Positions 46,101 to 58,800 of a DNA stretch of 64,000 bases are shown here, in pieces. Location of the stretch: assembly GCA_963921825.1 (NCBI GenBank), contig OY997589.1, forward strand, positions 47,812,638 to 47,876,637. The letters are read 5' to 3'. The notes under the pieces are model-generated. The model searched no databases. It was given only the letters and a program-made list of their open reading frames with translations, and had not been told where the DNA came from. Positions within the stretch are counted from its first letter, which is position 1, and each line of letters opens with the position of its first letter. The position numbers and the translations under genes are program-made. This stretch comes from Erodium maritimum (Eukaryota > Streptophyta > Magnoliopsida > Geraniales > Geraniaceae).

Positions 46101-48104
46101 GGTATTTCCACGCCTCTATTTGCTATTGGTGAACCACATAGCTACACTGGGTTTTCTGTTGATAACTCTACATATAATTTAACTTATTCTGTGTAGTTGA
46201 TAGATGAACATAAGGAGGTGTTGGATAAAGCTAAGTCGGAATATGATAAAGTAAAAAGGACTGTAGATGAGTTGCGGGCATCTGAGGTATATAATCACAT
46301 GAGTAAAACTTGGTTTTGTGCTCCTTGTTTCTTTCTATATATAAATTTAGAATCATGTTACTTATTACTTAGTGATAACATAGGTCGATGCAGATTATAA
46401 ATTGCAAGATATAAAGAAGATGCACAGAGAGTTGGAAATCAAGGGAAAGGGTTACAAGAAAAAGCTAGATGACTTGGAAATTTCACTTACGAGGCATCTG
46501 GAACAGTATGTCTTCCCTACATTCTCAAGAAATAACGCGCATTCATCAATTTGGAGCAAGTATAACATTCTGTCTTGTTGCAGGATTCAGAAAGATTTGG
46601 TGGACCCAGTAAAGCTTCAAGAGACATTGATAGATGGTTCTTTAACCAATACATGTGACCTTAAAAAGGCCCTTGAAATGACAGCACTACTTGAGGCACA
46701 ACTTAAAGAGATGAATCCAAATCTTGATTCCATCTCAGAGTGAGGATCTCTCTAATTACTACAGACTTGTCCACATGACATAATACATCGTCTGCAAATT
46801 AAATACCATGTTAAATATAATCTTGACAGATATCGGGGAAAGGTATTGCTGTACAATGAACGGGTTGAGGAACTTAATGCCGTCACCAAGGACCGTGATG
46901 ATGTAAAGAAACAACATGATGAACTAAGGAAGAAAAGGTAAGGTTCTCTTGTTCCTAGTAACAATTTTGCTTAAGCTTCCAGCATTATCCTCCCATAAAG
47001 TAATATTTCTTAACCGATTGATTTTTTATTTTAGGTTGGATGAGTTCATGGCTGGGTTCAATGCTATATCTTTGAAGTTAAAGGAAATGTATCAGGTTTG
47101 TGAAGTAATCTCTTGTCTATATGCTTTTATTTCATTTTGTTCTCTATTACTATTTTGTCTTGGTTTAGTTATATCATAGATTATGAGTGGTCCAACTTTT
47201 ATGCTTTCCTTGAGTGTTGGTGTTGACAAATCCACTTTTGGTTCTCCTTATATTTTGATATTAGGGATTTCCCCTATTCCCATTCATTGCCATTAAGACT
47301 AATTTGTGCTCAATTTTGGTGCTGATTGTGTCACTCTTATTTGTATTAATCATAATATACTTATGTGTACATTTTTAGGATTTACACCTTTGCTTCCCCC
47401 TTTTATATTGCACACTACAGATGATCACACTTGGAGGAGATGCAGAACTTGAGCTAGTGGACTCTTTGGACCCCTTTTCTGAAGGCGTTGTTTTTAGTGT
47501 TCGACCGCCAAAGAAGAGCTGGAAAAATATTGCAAACTTGTCAGGTGGTGAAAAGGTCAGTTTTGGAAATTTAGACTCCACCGATTCATTTGGTATAAAT
47601 GCCAAGCATCTCTATACTTAAAAAGTTGTTCTTGATGCTTTCAGACTCTAAGCTCACTGGCTCTTGTCTTTGCTCTTCATCATTACAAACCTACCCCACT
47701 TTACGTAATGGATGAAATCGATGCTGCTCTCGGTACTCTCTGTCCATGAGCTAAATTTATGTATTGAATGTGATCTGTGAGCCAATCTAATTTTGCCCTG
47801 TTGTTGAATTGCAGATTTCAAAAATGTTTCGATTGTGGGACATTATGTGAAAGACCGTACAAAAGATGCTCAATTTATTATCATAAGGTATGCTTGGCAT
47901 TCTCAATTGCTCTTACTATGGGTCAAGTGTTACCATGTTTGCTATCTTGATGATTGTTGTATATGCGGCTGCAGCCTTAGAAACAACATGTTTGAGTTGG
48001 CGGATCGACTTGTTGGTATCTACAAAACTGATAACTGCACCAAGAGCATTACCATAAATCCGGGGAGTTTTGCGGTGTGCGAAAATGGATCTACTTCTGT
48101 GTGA
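37351..48104 (+). CDS. SMC4: SMC4 (CAP-C), condensin core ATPase subunit
   Basis: Pairs with SMC2 to form condensin, which compacts mitotic chromosomes. The 28 exons join without a stop into 1249 residues (Arabidopsis SMC4 is about 1240): 37351-37497, 37846-37935, 38037-38138, 38503-38682, 38768-38898, 39181-39259, 39338-39495, 39583-39658, 39751-39879, 39945-40089, 40533-40663, 42005-42157, 42252-42441, 42858-42991, 43788-43949, 44782-45090, 45205-45381, 45729-45812, 45892-46101, 46197-46286, 46384-46505, 46584-46739, 46830-46937, 47035-47095, 47421-47555, 47645-47732, 47815-47887, 47975-48104. Walker A GPNGSGKS is at residues 56-63, the coiled coils flank a hinge at about 550-700, the ABC signature LSGGEK at 1148-1153 and Walker [13 protein letters not shown] around 1172-1183. 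All introns are GT-AG. Intron 11 holds nested MITEs; introns 3 and 14 hold long C tracts. Odd point: the hinge segment after MKLAF reads MPTNVRHT where the family is strongly conserved otherwise. Start: first ATG, in frame with [17 protein letters not shown]. Confidence 0.95.
38372..38426. repeat. C homopolymer (44 bp) plus CT repeat, SMC4 intron 3
   Basis: 44 consecutive C followed by about six TC dinucleotides. It ends about 75 bp upstream of exon 4. A pyrimidine tract on the sense strand of an intron could influence splicing, but this is conjecture. Confidence 0.9.
39030..39146. mobile_element. Possible small solo LTR (TRIM-like), SMC4 intron 5
   Basis: 117 bp starting TGTTGC and ending TCTAACA, with CCCACATCAG and a GGGTTGGACTAAG end like those of plant TRIM repeats. 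No target duplication is clear. Tentative. Confidence 0.3.
40739..41639. mobile_element. GTCCACG-module MITE, copy 4, in SMC4 intron 11 (interrupted)
   Basis: Left end GGGTTAATTGTCAAAAA, right end TTTTTGACAATTAACCC, flanked by the perfect 9-bp duplication TAGTTATAA (40730-40738 and 41640-41648). The MITE proper is about 330 bp and is split near its left end by a hAT-like MITE. Modules and the central ATGGTCTGGGCAGTGCTTCC match copies 1 and 2. Confidence 0.88.
40758..41320. mobile_element. hAT-like MITE nested in MITE copy 4
   Basis: 563 bp with ends CAAGGTTCTAAAA and (inverse of the right end) CAGTGTTCTAAAA, flanked by an 8-bp duplication CAAAAAAT/CAAAAACT with one mismatch; 8 bp is the hAT signature. 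The interior repeats GATTAATCCCCGCCTAGG-like words in both orientations. Non-coding. Confidence 0.75.
43124..43156. repeat. C homopolymer (about 33 bp) after CT repeat, SMC4 intron 14
   Basis: A TC dinucleotide run leads into 33 C. It has the same composition as the tract in intron 3, in mirror order. Confidence 0.9.
43404..43644. repeat. Fold-back repeat in SMC4 intron 14
   Basis: About 240 bp. The left arm (GTGTTATGCACTGTATTAGG, AATTGGGCACTGTTCTCCAC) is matched by the inverse of the right arm (ATGTTATGCAGTGCACTATG, AATTGGGCACAGTTCTCCAT). Arms are about 50 bp. Probably a small MITE; no clear target duplication. Confidence 0.6.
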
Positions 48105-49091
48105 TGATAGATTCATAGTCTACATGAATCATTTTCTCCTTTTATGTATAAGGCTATTTTTGTTATACAAATCCCTGCTTATATGCACAATCCTTATGCA
48201 TGTAAGTGTTGTACCTAATGATATTAACAGTTATTTATTTCCCCGGCTTGGCATGATTATCTGTAACATGGTAAATGCTTATATCTGTGAACTATTTTTT
48301 TTTAAATATTGTTATTGTGATTCAAATTGTCTACAAGGACAGAGTTAAATGAACAATTTAACCCTTTCAACTAAAAATTAAAAAATAAAACATACAAAGT
48401 AATCAGATGTTAGAGTTGGTTGGAGGAGACACTGGTTGTCGATCCACGTTGTTATACTTAAAAGATGACACTATGGGTATATACACTGCATCAGTTAAGA
48501 TATTGTCTCAACAAATTGATTCAACAAGACATTATTAATTACTCGAATTTCGTTTACCACTTAGATGAAACAAAATTTTAATATTTATTCGAACGATGCG
48601 AGATTACATAGACGTTTACGACATTACATTTGAAGTGAACTTTGAACCGCGCTGGTGTAGAGGTGCCACTTCGCATCGTCTTTGACGAGATCGCCCCACT
48701 AGATTTTATTGAATTGCATGGAGGCGTACTGGGCATAGGTAGCATCTAAGATTTGTTGATCATTCGTGTCGGGTAGGCGTTGGACATGACATCGGTAGAT
48801 CTAACCGAATTTCTTGACCTTCTTGTTGTTCTTGCTCTAGGGATCCTTTAGTTGGTATCGTATTGGGACCGTTCGAGGAACGTGGCTGGAGCAATCGCCG
48901 CATACCATAGGTAAAGGTTCATCCAATACCCGCTACCTATCTCCGCATGTTCAAAACATGTGTGAACAAGCCCTCCACATACAAAGACACTGTGTGGCGC
49001 GGAATTGCCATCTTGATGTAAAAATAAAGGTAAAGAAAATGAGGAAGGTTATGAGGAGAAATGTGAATAAAATGGAGGAGAAAAATGGTAT
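48105..49091. other. SMC4 3' flank and an unassigned relic
   Basis: To about 48.36 kb this is the probable SMC4 3' UTR and flank. From 48.59 to 49.03 kb the minus strand has codon-like, less AT-rich sequence (pieces such as KDDAKWHLYTSAV), broken by stops. I could not place it in a family. It lies outside the PIF element that follows. Confidence 0.35.
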
Positions 49092-49129
49092 TTAGAGCAT
49101 CTACATCAGTGGGGGATCACGAACCTTGA

Positions 49130-52100
49130 GGTAGAATCATCTGTTGACTGGGCAGGGTTCAGCCCCCTAAAAAAGTGTACTGCACATCAGAGGGGCAAGA
49201 TTACCTTGCTTCCTTCAACAACCTCACCCAATTATGCATACCAAGATGCATCTCAGATCATAGAGCCCTTGTCCTCTTTGATGATCAGATGGATTGGGGT
49301 CCAAGGCCCTTCAAGTTTCTTAATATCTGGTTGGAAGACCCAACTTTCTATAAGTTTGTGCAAGACTCCTAGCTATCATTTTCTATATATGGGCAACCTC
49401 ATCTTGTGTTATGGCAGAAGCTCAAGCTCTTAAAGGATAAACTGAGAATTTGGAATGCAGAAGTATATGGATATCTAGATACACAGATTGCTACTCTAAG
49501 ACTCAAAATTGATCATCTTGACTCATTACTAGAGCAAAGACCCCTCACCTCTTTTGAAAGCAATGACAGAGGCCATTCCAGTGCTGAACTAATACAAAAA
49601 ACCAAACTCTTGGCCAAGTTATGGAGCCAAAAGGCTAGGAAAAAGTGGCATCATGGGGGAGATAAAGGGTCTAATTATTTTCATAGAATTGCAAACTATC
49701 AAGGGGCCAGAAACAAATTATCTCAGATCCAGTTCAATGAAGAAATTTTACTTGAGCCACAAGCTATCAAAGATCCAGCTTCCAGCCATTTCAACAGCAG
49801 GTTTTCTGAACCTATTCCAAATATCATCAACATTGATCAATTAAATTTCAGATCTCTCACTCCACAACAAGCACTGGATCTAGAACAACCTTTCTCTGAA
49901 GATGAAATTCTAAAAGCCCTCATGTCTTGTGCTGGTGATAAAGCCACAGGGCCAGATGGATTTACATTGAAGTTCTTTCAAACTTGTTGGCCAATACTTA
50001 AACCAGATATTCTTAGCTTCTTCTCTTATTTCCATATGACAGGCCATTTGGGGAAAGGAATTAATTCCTCATTCATCACCCTGATCCCCAAATGTGACTG
50101 CCCCTTAACCTTTGATGACTATAGGCCTATAAGCCTTATGGGAGGCCCCTACAAGATCCTATCCAAATTACTATCTCTGAGGTTGAAAAAGGTTGTCAGT
50201 TCTTTAGTAGGGTTGGAACAAACTGGCTTTATTGGTGGTAGGCAGATCCTAGATGGGGTACTGGTAGCAAATGAAGTGGTTCTGCAAATTAAAAAAGACA
50301 AGACAAAGGCCCTACTCTTCAAGGCAGATTTTGAAAAGGCATTTGACAATGTCAACTGGATGTTTGTTATGAAACTCTTGGCAAAAATGGGATTTTGCCC
50401 TCTTTGGAGATTATGAATGATATCATGTTTTAAAGCTCATATCTCTGTGCTAATCAATGGCTCACCATCCTCAGATTTCCAAATATTCAGGGGTCTAAGG
50501 CAAGGCTGTGCCTTATCCCCTTTGATCTTTGCTCTAGTAGCTGAAACTCTTAATCAGTTCATGAAGGCTGGATTGCAGAATGATCTATTCCAAGGTATCC
50601 AAGTGGGTTTAAATGGTCCAATAATATCCCATCTCCAGTTTGCTGATGATACAATATTTTTCATCAAAGCAACTGAATCTGGAGCACTCAATTTGAAAAA
50701 TGCCCTCAAGATGTTCAAGATGTGCTCAGGCCTGAAAGTGAATTTCTATAAATCATCTATTATCACCCTCAATCTATCTGATGAAGAAGCAATCTCTTAT
50801 CCTCAAATCCTGCACTGTCAAACAGAAGTCCTACCATTCAAATATCTGGGTTTCTCTCTGGGATCCAATCCAAAAAGGCTCATAACCTGGGAACCAATCA
50901 TTCAGAAATTCAAAAAACATCTTGGACTGTGGCAGGCCAAGTTGCTCTCTTTTGGGGGAAGAATAACATTGATCAAGTCAACTCTTAGTGCACTCCCACT
51001 CTATTATTTCTCATTGCTTAAGGCTCCCAAAGCAGTCATCAAAGCTATGGAAAGGTGGCAAAGAAGGTTCTTATGGCACACATCAGCCCCAGCTAAGGTA
51101 TTCTGTAAAGTAGGGTGGAATCAGGTGTGTAAAACCAAAGCTGAAGGAGGTCTGGGGATCAAAAAACTGAAATTGATGAATGAGGCATTACTAGCAAAAT
51201 GGGGCTGGAGATTTGCCCTTGAGGAAAATTCTCTCTGGAAGCAAGTCATATGTGCTAAGCTTGGCTGGTCCTTAAATGAATGGGATCTTTCAAAATCCTC
51301 TGATCTTGGCAACTCAACATCTATCTCTCATATAATCAATCTACTACAAGACCAAAGAATAAACTCCTTCTTTGGAACTAGAGGTTTCTCTTGGCAATTG
51401 GGCAGAGGAAATAGGATCTTCTTCTGGGAAGATTCTTGGTGGGGAGACATTTCTCTCAAGTTCCTATTCCCTAGAATTTTCTCACTATCACAATCCAAAA
51501 ATAAAACCATTGCTGAGCTGTGGGATGGTGAGATTTGGAATTTCAATCTAAGAAGGTGGCCTAGAGGTTGGGAGGAGCAAGAATGGGATTTATTTTGCAT
51601 AGTGCTTGCCTCAGTTCAGCTTCAGGATCAGGATGATTTACTGATTTGGAAGGAAGATGCAAAGGGGGTCTCTGTACATAAATTGTATACATTACTTGCA
51701 CAGCAAGGCAACTCTGTTGAGGCATGGACAAGGTCTATTTGGAAACATGGCATACCACCAAAAATCTCAGCCTTTTCATGGCTGGCTTGCCTAGATGCTG
51801 CACCTACCAAATGCTTTCTTGAAGGAAGAGGGATGAATTTTTCTCTCAACCAACTGATCTGCCCTTACTGCAACTGGGACTTTGAAGATGGCTCCCATAT
51901 CTTCCTTCATTGTCCAAAGGCCTGGATCACTTGGAACCTAATTCTATCTTGGTGGGGTATTTTGTGGGTCTCTCCTCCCTCTCTTAAAATTCTTTTCAGC
52001 TCTTGGCCACAATTAGTTCCCCCAAGATTTAAAAGGCTTTGGATATCAGTATTGCAAGCCACAATATGGCAACTCTGGTTATCAAGGAACAATCTCATTT

Positions 52101-53128
52101 TCAATGACATTAAAGATCCTCCTTCTACTACATTCACAAGAATCATCAATATGACATATAGCTGGGAATGAGCAACTTTCAGTCCTGCTAAACACTACTC
52201 TATAAGTGTCTGGATGAATACTCCAAGATCAATACATTGACTTCAGCCTCTCACTGCTCTTCTTCAACTGGTTTTGAGCTACTAAGCATATTTGTTTCTG
52301 ATATATTCTGGTTCTGGGTCATTGGTTTTGGGAGGGTTGGGGGTTGGGTTGGGTGGTGAGATTAGTTCTTTGGTGAGGTAGGTTTTGAGTGTCATTTGGG
52401 TTTGCTCTCCTCTTTGTGTGTGGGTTTTTCTTTCCTTTCTCCTTTCCATTCCTTCTCTGAGAGTGGTGAGAGTGCTCAATCCTTGAGCTAGTTTGATTTT
52501 GGTTCTGTTTTTGGTTTCTTGCTTCACAAGGTACCTCCCTTTGGTTCATTTATAAGCTCTTTCCCTAGTCCTTTTTGTACAGGTCAGGAACTGCTATATC
52601 CTGGTGATTGGACTCAGGAACCCTGTCTACTTCCAGTAATCTCTGAAGCCCTCATTATGCTTCTGTGGCAACCTCTAACAAGTGCATATCTCTTTGCCTC
52701 TGCTTCAAGTCATCAATTCTGCAGCTTTCAACGAAATGCTCATCAATTATGCAGCAAACAAGGAATTTTCAACAATGCTGCAGCAATCAAGAAAATGCTC
52801 TTCTCTGGAAAATTAACTCTCAGCCAAAAAATTCCCTCTTCACCATATCCAAGTCACATTTTGCATCTGCAACATACTCATTTCACCATCCCATTTCACT
52901 GCCCCTCCCTATCTGCATAACACTCTCTGGCTGGACACATCAAACAAGCATCCTCTCTTATAACATCTCTTCATAACACTACACTAATGGCTTTTTGCCC
53001 TTGGACTCTTTGTTCTTTAGATGTTTTTGTTTAGTAACTTGTAGCTAGGTTACTTGTTTCATTGTAACTCTTTTTACCTCAAAAGGGGTTATTTATATAT
53101 TTGCTTTCGCTGATCAAAAAAAAAAAAA
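49130..53128 (+). mobile_element. 5'-truncated LINE with nearly intact reverse transcriptase
   Basis: One frame runs from the end of the endonuclease domain (CISDHRALVLF, 49.24 kb) through the reverse transcriptase (ATGPDGFTLKFFQ, LIPK, FDDYRPISL, LLFKADFEKAFDNVNW, LRQGCALSPLIF, LQFADDTIFF, LGFSLGSNPKRL) to the zinc-binding domain (WKHGIPPKISAFSWLACLD, ICPYCNWDFEDGSHIFLHCP), ending 52171. Only two stops interrupt it: TAG at 49370-49372 and TGA at 50414-50416, both likely Trp codons once. No RNase H follows, unlike the LINEs at 1-1438 and 34.5 kb. A 0.95-kb 3' UTR ends in an A run near 53116-53128. The left boundary is approximate. Confidence 0.88.
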
Positions 53129-53359
53129 GTATGGGGGCATGATTTTCAGAAATGTTGACTGTGTAATTAATTAAGCTTTTAACTAAATCTGTTAACGTTA
53201 TTTTTAAATCAACAACTCCTAAATAAAATAGAAATAAAATTTATAAATAGAAATAAAATTTCATTAATACAATTAAAAAATAAAAAAAGTACATAACTTT
53301 AAAGTACATAATCAAGCATCCCCGTTAATGTGGTCGATTTGTTTCTGAAGTTTTCGAAT

Positions 53360-54825
53360 TTAAGTCATCCATACCTGCAACATTTCCATATGATGCTCCA
53401 TCTGTTCTGGGGTAAAATTGGACGTGTCCGTAGCCTTCATATCTTTCACTTCCTGCATATATTTATCAATTTTCTCGTCAAGAGCCATGGTAAGCTTCGC
53501 CTTCTCACACCTCCCCTGATCCATTTGGACGAGATACGATGCTCTGTCCGCCATACTCTTCCCCTTCCTCTTCGCGGCCTTATTGCCAATTGGGCGTTCT
53601 CGTGGAGGCGGCATGCCAATTGGGGAACTTGGACGTCCGGGTGGGGAACTTGGAGCGATTGGGGAAGTTGAGCCTCCGGCTGGTTTCTCGTCACCACTTA
53701 AATGTGTGACATTATCATCGTCAGTGGGGACTGAAGTGGGCGGGGTTGTGCTGCTATAACTGCTGGACGCGTCCAATCGACGTCGAATTACCCCGGCTTC
53801 GCCTTCCTCCGTCCAAAACTTGTCATCATTTTGAAACGGCTCTATCCAATGGTGGAGCTTGAAAATCTTCGGCTCATTTTTTATATGTTCGGTGTGGATT
53901 CGATAGAGTTCCATCGTCCGCTCCCTAAACTTTTCTTTGCTCCAGCCGCTATGACCTTCCTGCATCCTCTCCTTCTTCAGCTGGGTGACATACCGCTTGA
54001 CTCTTGTAGCACTTTTGTTGAAATGGGTCTTGACGGCTTGCACCGTCCACTGAGTAATGGGAAATTCACTGCTTTGCACAAGCGCCTATGAACAGTGGTC
54101 TAGAACATGCTCCCATCTTGCGAGGTTCCGGTGATGGGGTCGTGCGTTGTGCGTTGCCAGGCTCTGATATGGAGCATATCCACTTCAGGGGGCCATTTGC
54201 TTCGCCTATCTGGTGTCACCCGGGTACTCGGTCCCACGGATGATGAATTAGACGACATGCGAGTTCCGGTTGGCATCGAGAATTATGGTTGGCCGAAATA
54301 GTTGGCAACCATGTTGTACGGGTCGAACAGTGGGCGGGCGAATACCCCAGTCGTGTTTGGCGGTTGTCCAAATTGATTGGGCGGTGGTCCCATTGGATTG
54401 CCCGGTTGGGCCGGTTGTCCTATTCCACCTACGTTGACATTTAAATTTTAATTACAATTAAAAATGGATAATTCATTATTTGATAAAAAATAATAAAAAT
54501 TAAACATATAATGTAACTAAAATTGAACATACATGACATTAAAATTAATGAAATGATTAATAATTTAATTAATGAAATGAATAAAATTATAATTCAAAAA
54601 ATTATCTTGGCCCCAAAGAGAGGCCATGTATTGGTTGAACGCCTCAGGGTTCCAACCACCGGTTGGAGTGAAACCGGTTTGCAACATCTGTACGTAGGAC
54701 GACCCGGCTTGATTGGTGGTCGTACCTTGTGGATTGTGGTTCGCAGGTTGTTCATCGGTGTTGTCATCCTCTTCCGAGTTGAAAAATTCGTGTTTCAGCG
54801 GTTGAGTGGAATCGTCGTCAGACAT
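53360..54825 (-). pseudogene. PIF/Harbinger ORF1, Myb/NAM-associated-like, decayed
   Basis: Two main blocks on the minus strand. The N-terminal block (54825-54565) begins MSDDDSTQPLKHEFF and is rich in Asn, Gln and Gly. The larger block (54079-53360, 239 aa) has the C-terminal region of plant Harbinger-associated proteins: a helical segment (FNKSATRVKRYVTQLKKER), a Pro/Ser-rich linker, a basic GNKAAKRKGKSMAD, and a final helix. Between them are the Trp-rich trihelix start (RRSKWPPEVDMLHIRAW) and stops at about 54.30 kb and 54.10 kb. It accompanies the transposase in intact elements, probably binding DNA. Confidence 0.7.
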
Positions 54826-55259
54826 TATCGATCGGATTTTACAAAGACGATATGAATTTGAGAGAGTGAGACTTGAGAGAATGTAGAAGTTTGTGGTGTG
54901 GATTTGGTGAAATGGGGTGAGGGGTATTTATAGTGGTTGAAGAAGTGTTTTTAAATTTTATTTTGGATTTAATTTTTAAAAAAAAGGGGTAGCTGTTGCC
55001 GACCATTGGCAACCGTCTTTTTTTTTTTTGGCTTGGACAGGTAGCAGCCTGCCACTGGACGAGAGAGAGGCAGAGGAGCGCGAGGCAGTAGGGCTGATTT
55101 TGGCCCGCGCCTCTGCCCCCCGAACCCCCCCGTCCCTCTCCTCCCTCCCGCCCCGCACACCCCCTCCCCACACCGGTCGAGCCCCGAACCCCGAACCCTT
55201 CTCCTGCTGCTTCCGCCCCGGACTCACGCGCACGTCCCGGCTTGATGTGGATGCTCTTA

Positions 55260-55784
55260 TAGGGTTGAAGGTGGTGATTGAGTGAACCTTGCACCGTGAC
55301 TGCCTCGACTCAAGTGCATGTGTCCATAGTTTGGTTTATGAGATAATAAAGTTGTCGAAAACTTGAAGTGGGAACATAAAAACATCTAGTAAAATAATTA
55401 TCTGAAACGAAATTTAAAATTCAGATAACCTGAAAAGGGGTTTCTGAAAAACAAAACACATCAAGACCAAGACCATTGTATATGATTGAAAAATTTAATA
55501 TGCTACCAAACTAATATCATCAAAACCTTGCTCAAATTCTTACTGTTAAGTCTCAAAAAGTGATAATTGATCAGAATCAATTACACTTTCCTAACAACTA
55601 AACGACCGTAAGTCTTTAAAACTTCCAACAAAATATATATCACAGTCTAATGAACAAAGCATTCGCTGCATACGTACATTGTAAATGAGATTATGGTGTA
55701 CCAACACTAGAGAGCCCATACTTTATTTTGAAACATTTAATTCGCCGAGGAAAGGAAATACAAAAGGAATGTAAAAGAAAACAA
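55260..55784. other. 3' flank of the cyclophilin-like gene
   Basis: AT-rich, no gene seen. The part next to 55785 is presumably the gene's 3' UTR. Confidence 0.4.
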
Positions 55785-55887
55785 TTACTCGAGCAAGCCA
55801 CAATTTGTGACCTGCACCTTTGAATACGGGCGATTAAACCCTCTTTCTGCCACGACTGCCCTCTTATCACCAATCAGCTTGGCCACC
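55785..55887 (-). CDS. Cyclophilin-like gene, last exon
   Basis: 103 bp after a GGGCGGCAG acceptor. It encodes VAKLIGDKRAVVAERGFN then RPYSKVQVTNCGLLE and TAA, the conserved C-terminus of this plastid cyclophilin class. It is separated from exon 1 by the transposon-filled intron. Confidence 0.88.
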
Positions 55888-58800
55888 CTGCCGCCCAAAA
55901 GTTAGCTGTAAGTTGTTTTGTCCACGTTTTTGGACTACACTAAAATTTAATCTACTGACTTTGATTAAAAAATATAACAGATTAATTTTTAAAAACTACT
56001 CAGAAGTATTGTCCACACAACTATAGAATGCATTGCCCACACAAATTTATAATGCATTAGCTTTGAAATCCATTGAGTCCACGAAGAATTGCCCAGACCA
56101 TTCATCACAATTTCTCAGTGGAGTTGGTGGACAAAACTTTAGGTAGTTTTCTGTTTGTGGACAATACTGTTAGTTTAATCTTGTCTGATAAGAAGTTATG
56201 CAAGTTACTGCAAGTTAGAAGTTAATTTTTCTTGTACATATCCATATTTCAGTTTCTTGTAATCCTTTCACTACTATAAATAAAGTATTAAGATAGAACC
56301 AGAGATCACTAAGATCTGGTTTCTATTCCATGTAGATACCAGCCTCGGTCTTATATATCATTCTCCTTAATTATCAATTGTATGCAACTACAATTGGTAT
56401 CAGAGCGTGAGTTTGATTCAGCTCTATGGAGGAGAAAACACCAGAGATAGATGCAAGTGGCTCGACCACTACAAAAACAGTAGCAAAGAATGGAAGCCTT
56501 CCTATGACCTACCCAATGCTAAATGATACGAACTATGGTATTTGGGCAGAAAGAATGAAGGTGCTAATGAAGGCGTTGGAGTTTGGGTAGCCATAGAAGG
56601 AGATGGACTCGTTGGTGACGAACGTGATCAAGGAGCATTCGCGGTGATTTCCCAAGCGATTCCAGACACGATGATGATGGCCGTGGTGAATAAGCAGAGA
56701 GCAAAAGAAGCATGGGACGCAATCAAAGAGATGCGTGTGGGTGAAGAAAGAGTGAAGACCGCTAACCTTTTGGTATTGAAGCGTGAATTTAATCGAATAG
56801 TGATGGACGAGGGTGAATCTATAGGAGAATTCTCTCTTAAACTCACAAATTCTGTGAATGAGATTCGTTCCTTGAAGAGTACGCTAGAGGAAAGCGTAAT
56901 AGTCGAAAAGCTTTTCAGTTCCATACCCGATTGTTTCTTGCCAATTGTAGGTACGATACAACAATGGGGAGATATGGAAACAATGTCTATGTCTGAGGCA
57001 ATCGGACGACTGAAAGCATTTGAGTCCACATTAAAAGGAAGAAGAGATGAACGTGAAGGAGAAAAGCTATTGTTGACAAGAGCCCAATGGGAAACAATGA
57101 CAGAGAAAGAAAGAACAATTGGTGAAAACTAAAATCACCGTGGAGGTGGGCGAGGTTTTGAAAGAGCTCGAGGACGAGGAGGTGGCAGCTTGCCTAAAAG
57201 TGGAGAAAATAACAGATCCCACAGAAAAGTTGACAAATCAAAGTTGAAATGCTACAATTACTCTGAACTTGGGCATTACGCATACGAGTGTAGCAAGCCA
57301 AAGCAAGAGATGGGAAATTATGCAGAGTACGATGAAGACGATGAGCCTGCATTGCTCATGGTAGAGATGTGCAAACCTGAGATAATTTTGTTGAATGAGA
57401 GAAATGTTATATCGATACTTGGTGACAAAACTCATGAGAGCGAAGGTCTCTGGTACCTTGACACCGGGGCTAGCAACCACATGTCAGGGGATGTGAATGT
57501 GTTCACAAATGTTGATGAAAAAGTAAAGGGCTCAGTCAAATTCGGAGATGGTTCTTTAGTGACGATCGAAGAGAGAGGCTCGATTTTGTTGGAGAGTCAA
57601 AGCGGAGAACACAAGATTCTTACCGGAGTCTATTTTATTCCCAAGCTAAGAACTAATATAATTAGTTTGAGGCAACTTGATGAATCTGGGTGTGAGATAA
57701 CGGTGAGAGGAGGATGGCTAACAATCCTAGACTAGGAGAGGAAGCTTTTGGCAAAAGTAAGAAGGACACAGAACCATTTATCTGAAACTTGCAGATCCTG
57801 TGTGTTTATTATCAAAAGGTGAAGAAGCGGAATGGTTGTGGCATGCGAGGTTCGGGCATATTAGCTTTCAGACACTCAAACATATGGCGAGGTCTGAAAT
57901 GGTGAAGGGGCAGCCGAACATAAGAAGCTTGGAAAGGATTTGTGAAGCTTGCTTAATGGGAAAGCAAAGACGGAATCCATTTCCTCAAGCGTCATCATAC
58001 AGAGCAAAAAGAGCACTTCAATTAGTGCATGCGGATCTCTGTGGCCCGATCAATCCAGAAACGGCTGCAGGTAACAACTATTTTTTGTTGGTAGTCAATG
58101 ATTTTTCGCGTTTCATATGGATTGTCTTGATTGGAAGCAAGGACAAAGCATTCTCAGGCTTCATGAGAATTAAAAACAGAGCCGAGACTGAATTAGAGAA
58201 AGACTTGAAGGCATTGCGGATGGACAGGGGAGGTGAGTTCATGTCAGATGAATTTGAACTATTTTGCGAGAAGGAGGGAATCAAACGATATTTGACAGCA
58301 CCACATACACCCCAGTAAAACGGGGTAGTTGAGCACAGGAATCAGACTATCGTTGGTATGGCCAGAACCTTGCTAAAAAATATGAACATGCCTGCTCGTT
58401 TCTGGGGAGAAGCTGTAATGACATCAGTATACATTCTAAACCGAGCATCAACAAGGAGCCTAGAAGGAAAGACACCATATGAAGTATGGTACAAACGAAA
58501 GCCAAGCGTTCATCACTTAGGGGTATTTGGGTGTGTTGCTCAAATAAAAGTGACAAAACCCCATATTAAAAAGTTGGAGGACAGAAGTGTTGCTGTGGTG
58601 TTCATTGGATACGAACCTGGATCCAAGGCATACATGTTTTTTAATCCACACACTAAAAGGTTGCAAATAAGCCGGGATGCGATCTTTGAAGAAGGAAGGA
58701 AATGGAATTGGAGCTCAAACTCGGATAAGGTACAAATAAATGACACTTTTAATGTCTTGTGGGAAGCTGACTCAATTTTGAATGCACCAGAACAAATTGA

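Larger units (their letters stand above)
49095..55256 (-). mobile_element. PIF/Harbinger DNA transposon, defective, carrying a LINE
   Basis: Left end GAGCATCTACATCAGTG and the inverse of the right end GAGCATCCACATCAAG form a terminal inverted repeat of the PIF type, flanked by TTA on both sides (49092-49094 and 55257-55259), the PIF/Harbinger target. The minus strand carries the family's Myb/NAM-like ORF1 (53.36-54.83 kb), but no DDE transposase remains. The LINE at about 49.12-53.13 kb occupies the place where the transposase would lie. The right 250 bp are GC-rich. Confidence 0.8.

Noticed and set aside
52519-52976. Open frames of 103-133 codons after the LINE reverse transcriptase
   Set aside because: They lie in the LINE 3' UTR, have no domain and overlap each other in different frames.
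54976-55294. GC-rich open frames on both strands near 55.1 kb
   Set aside because: They sit in the GC-rich subterminal region of the PIF element and arise from low-complexity C/G sequence.
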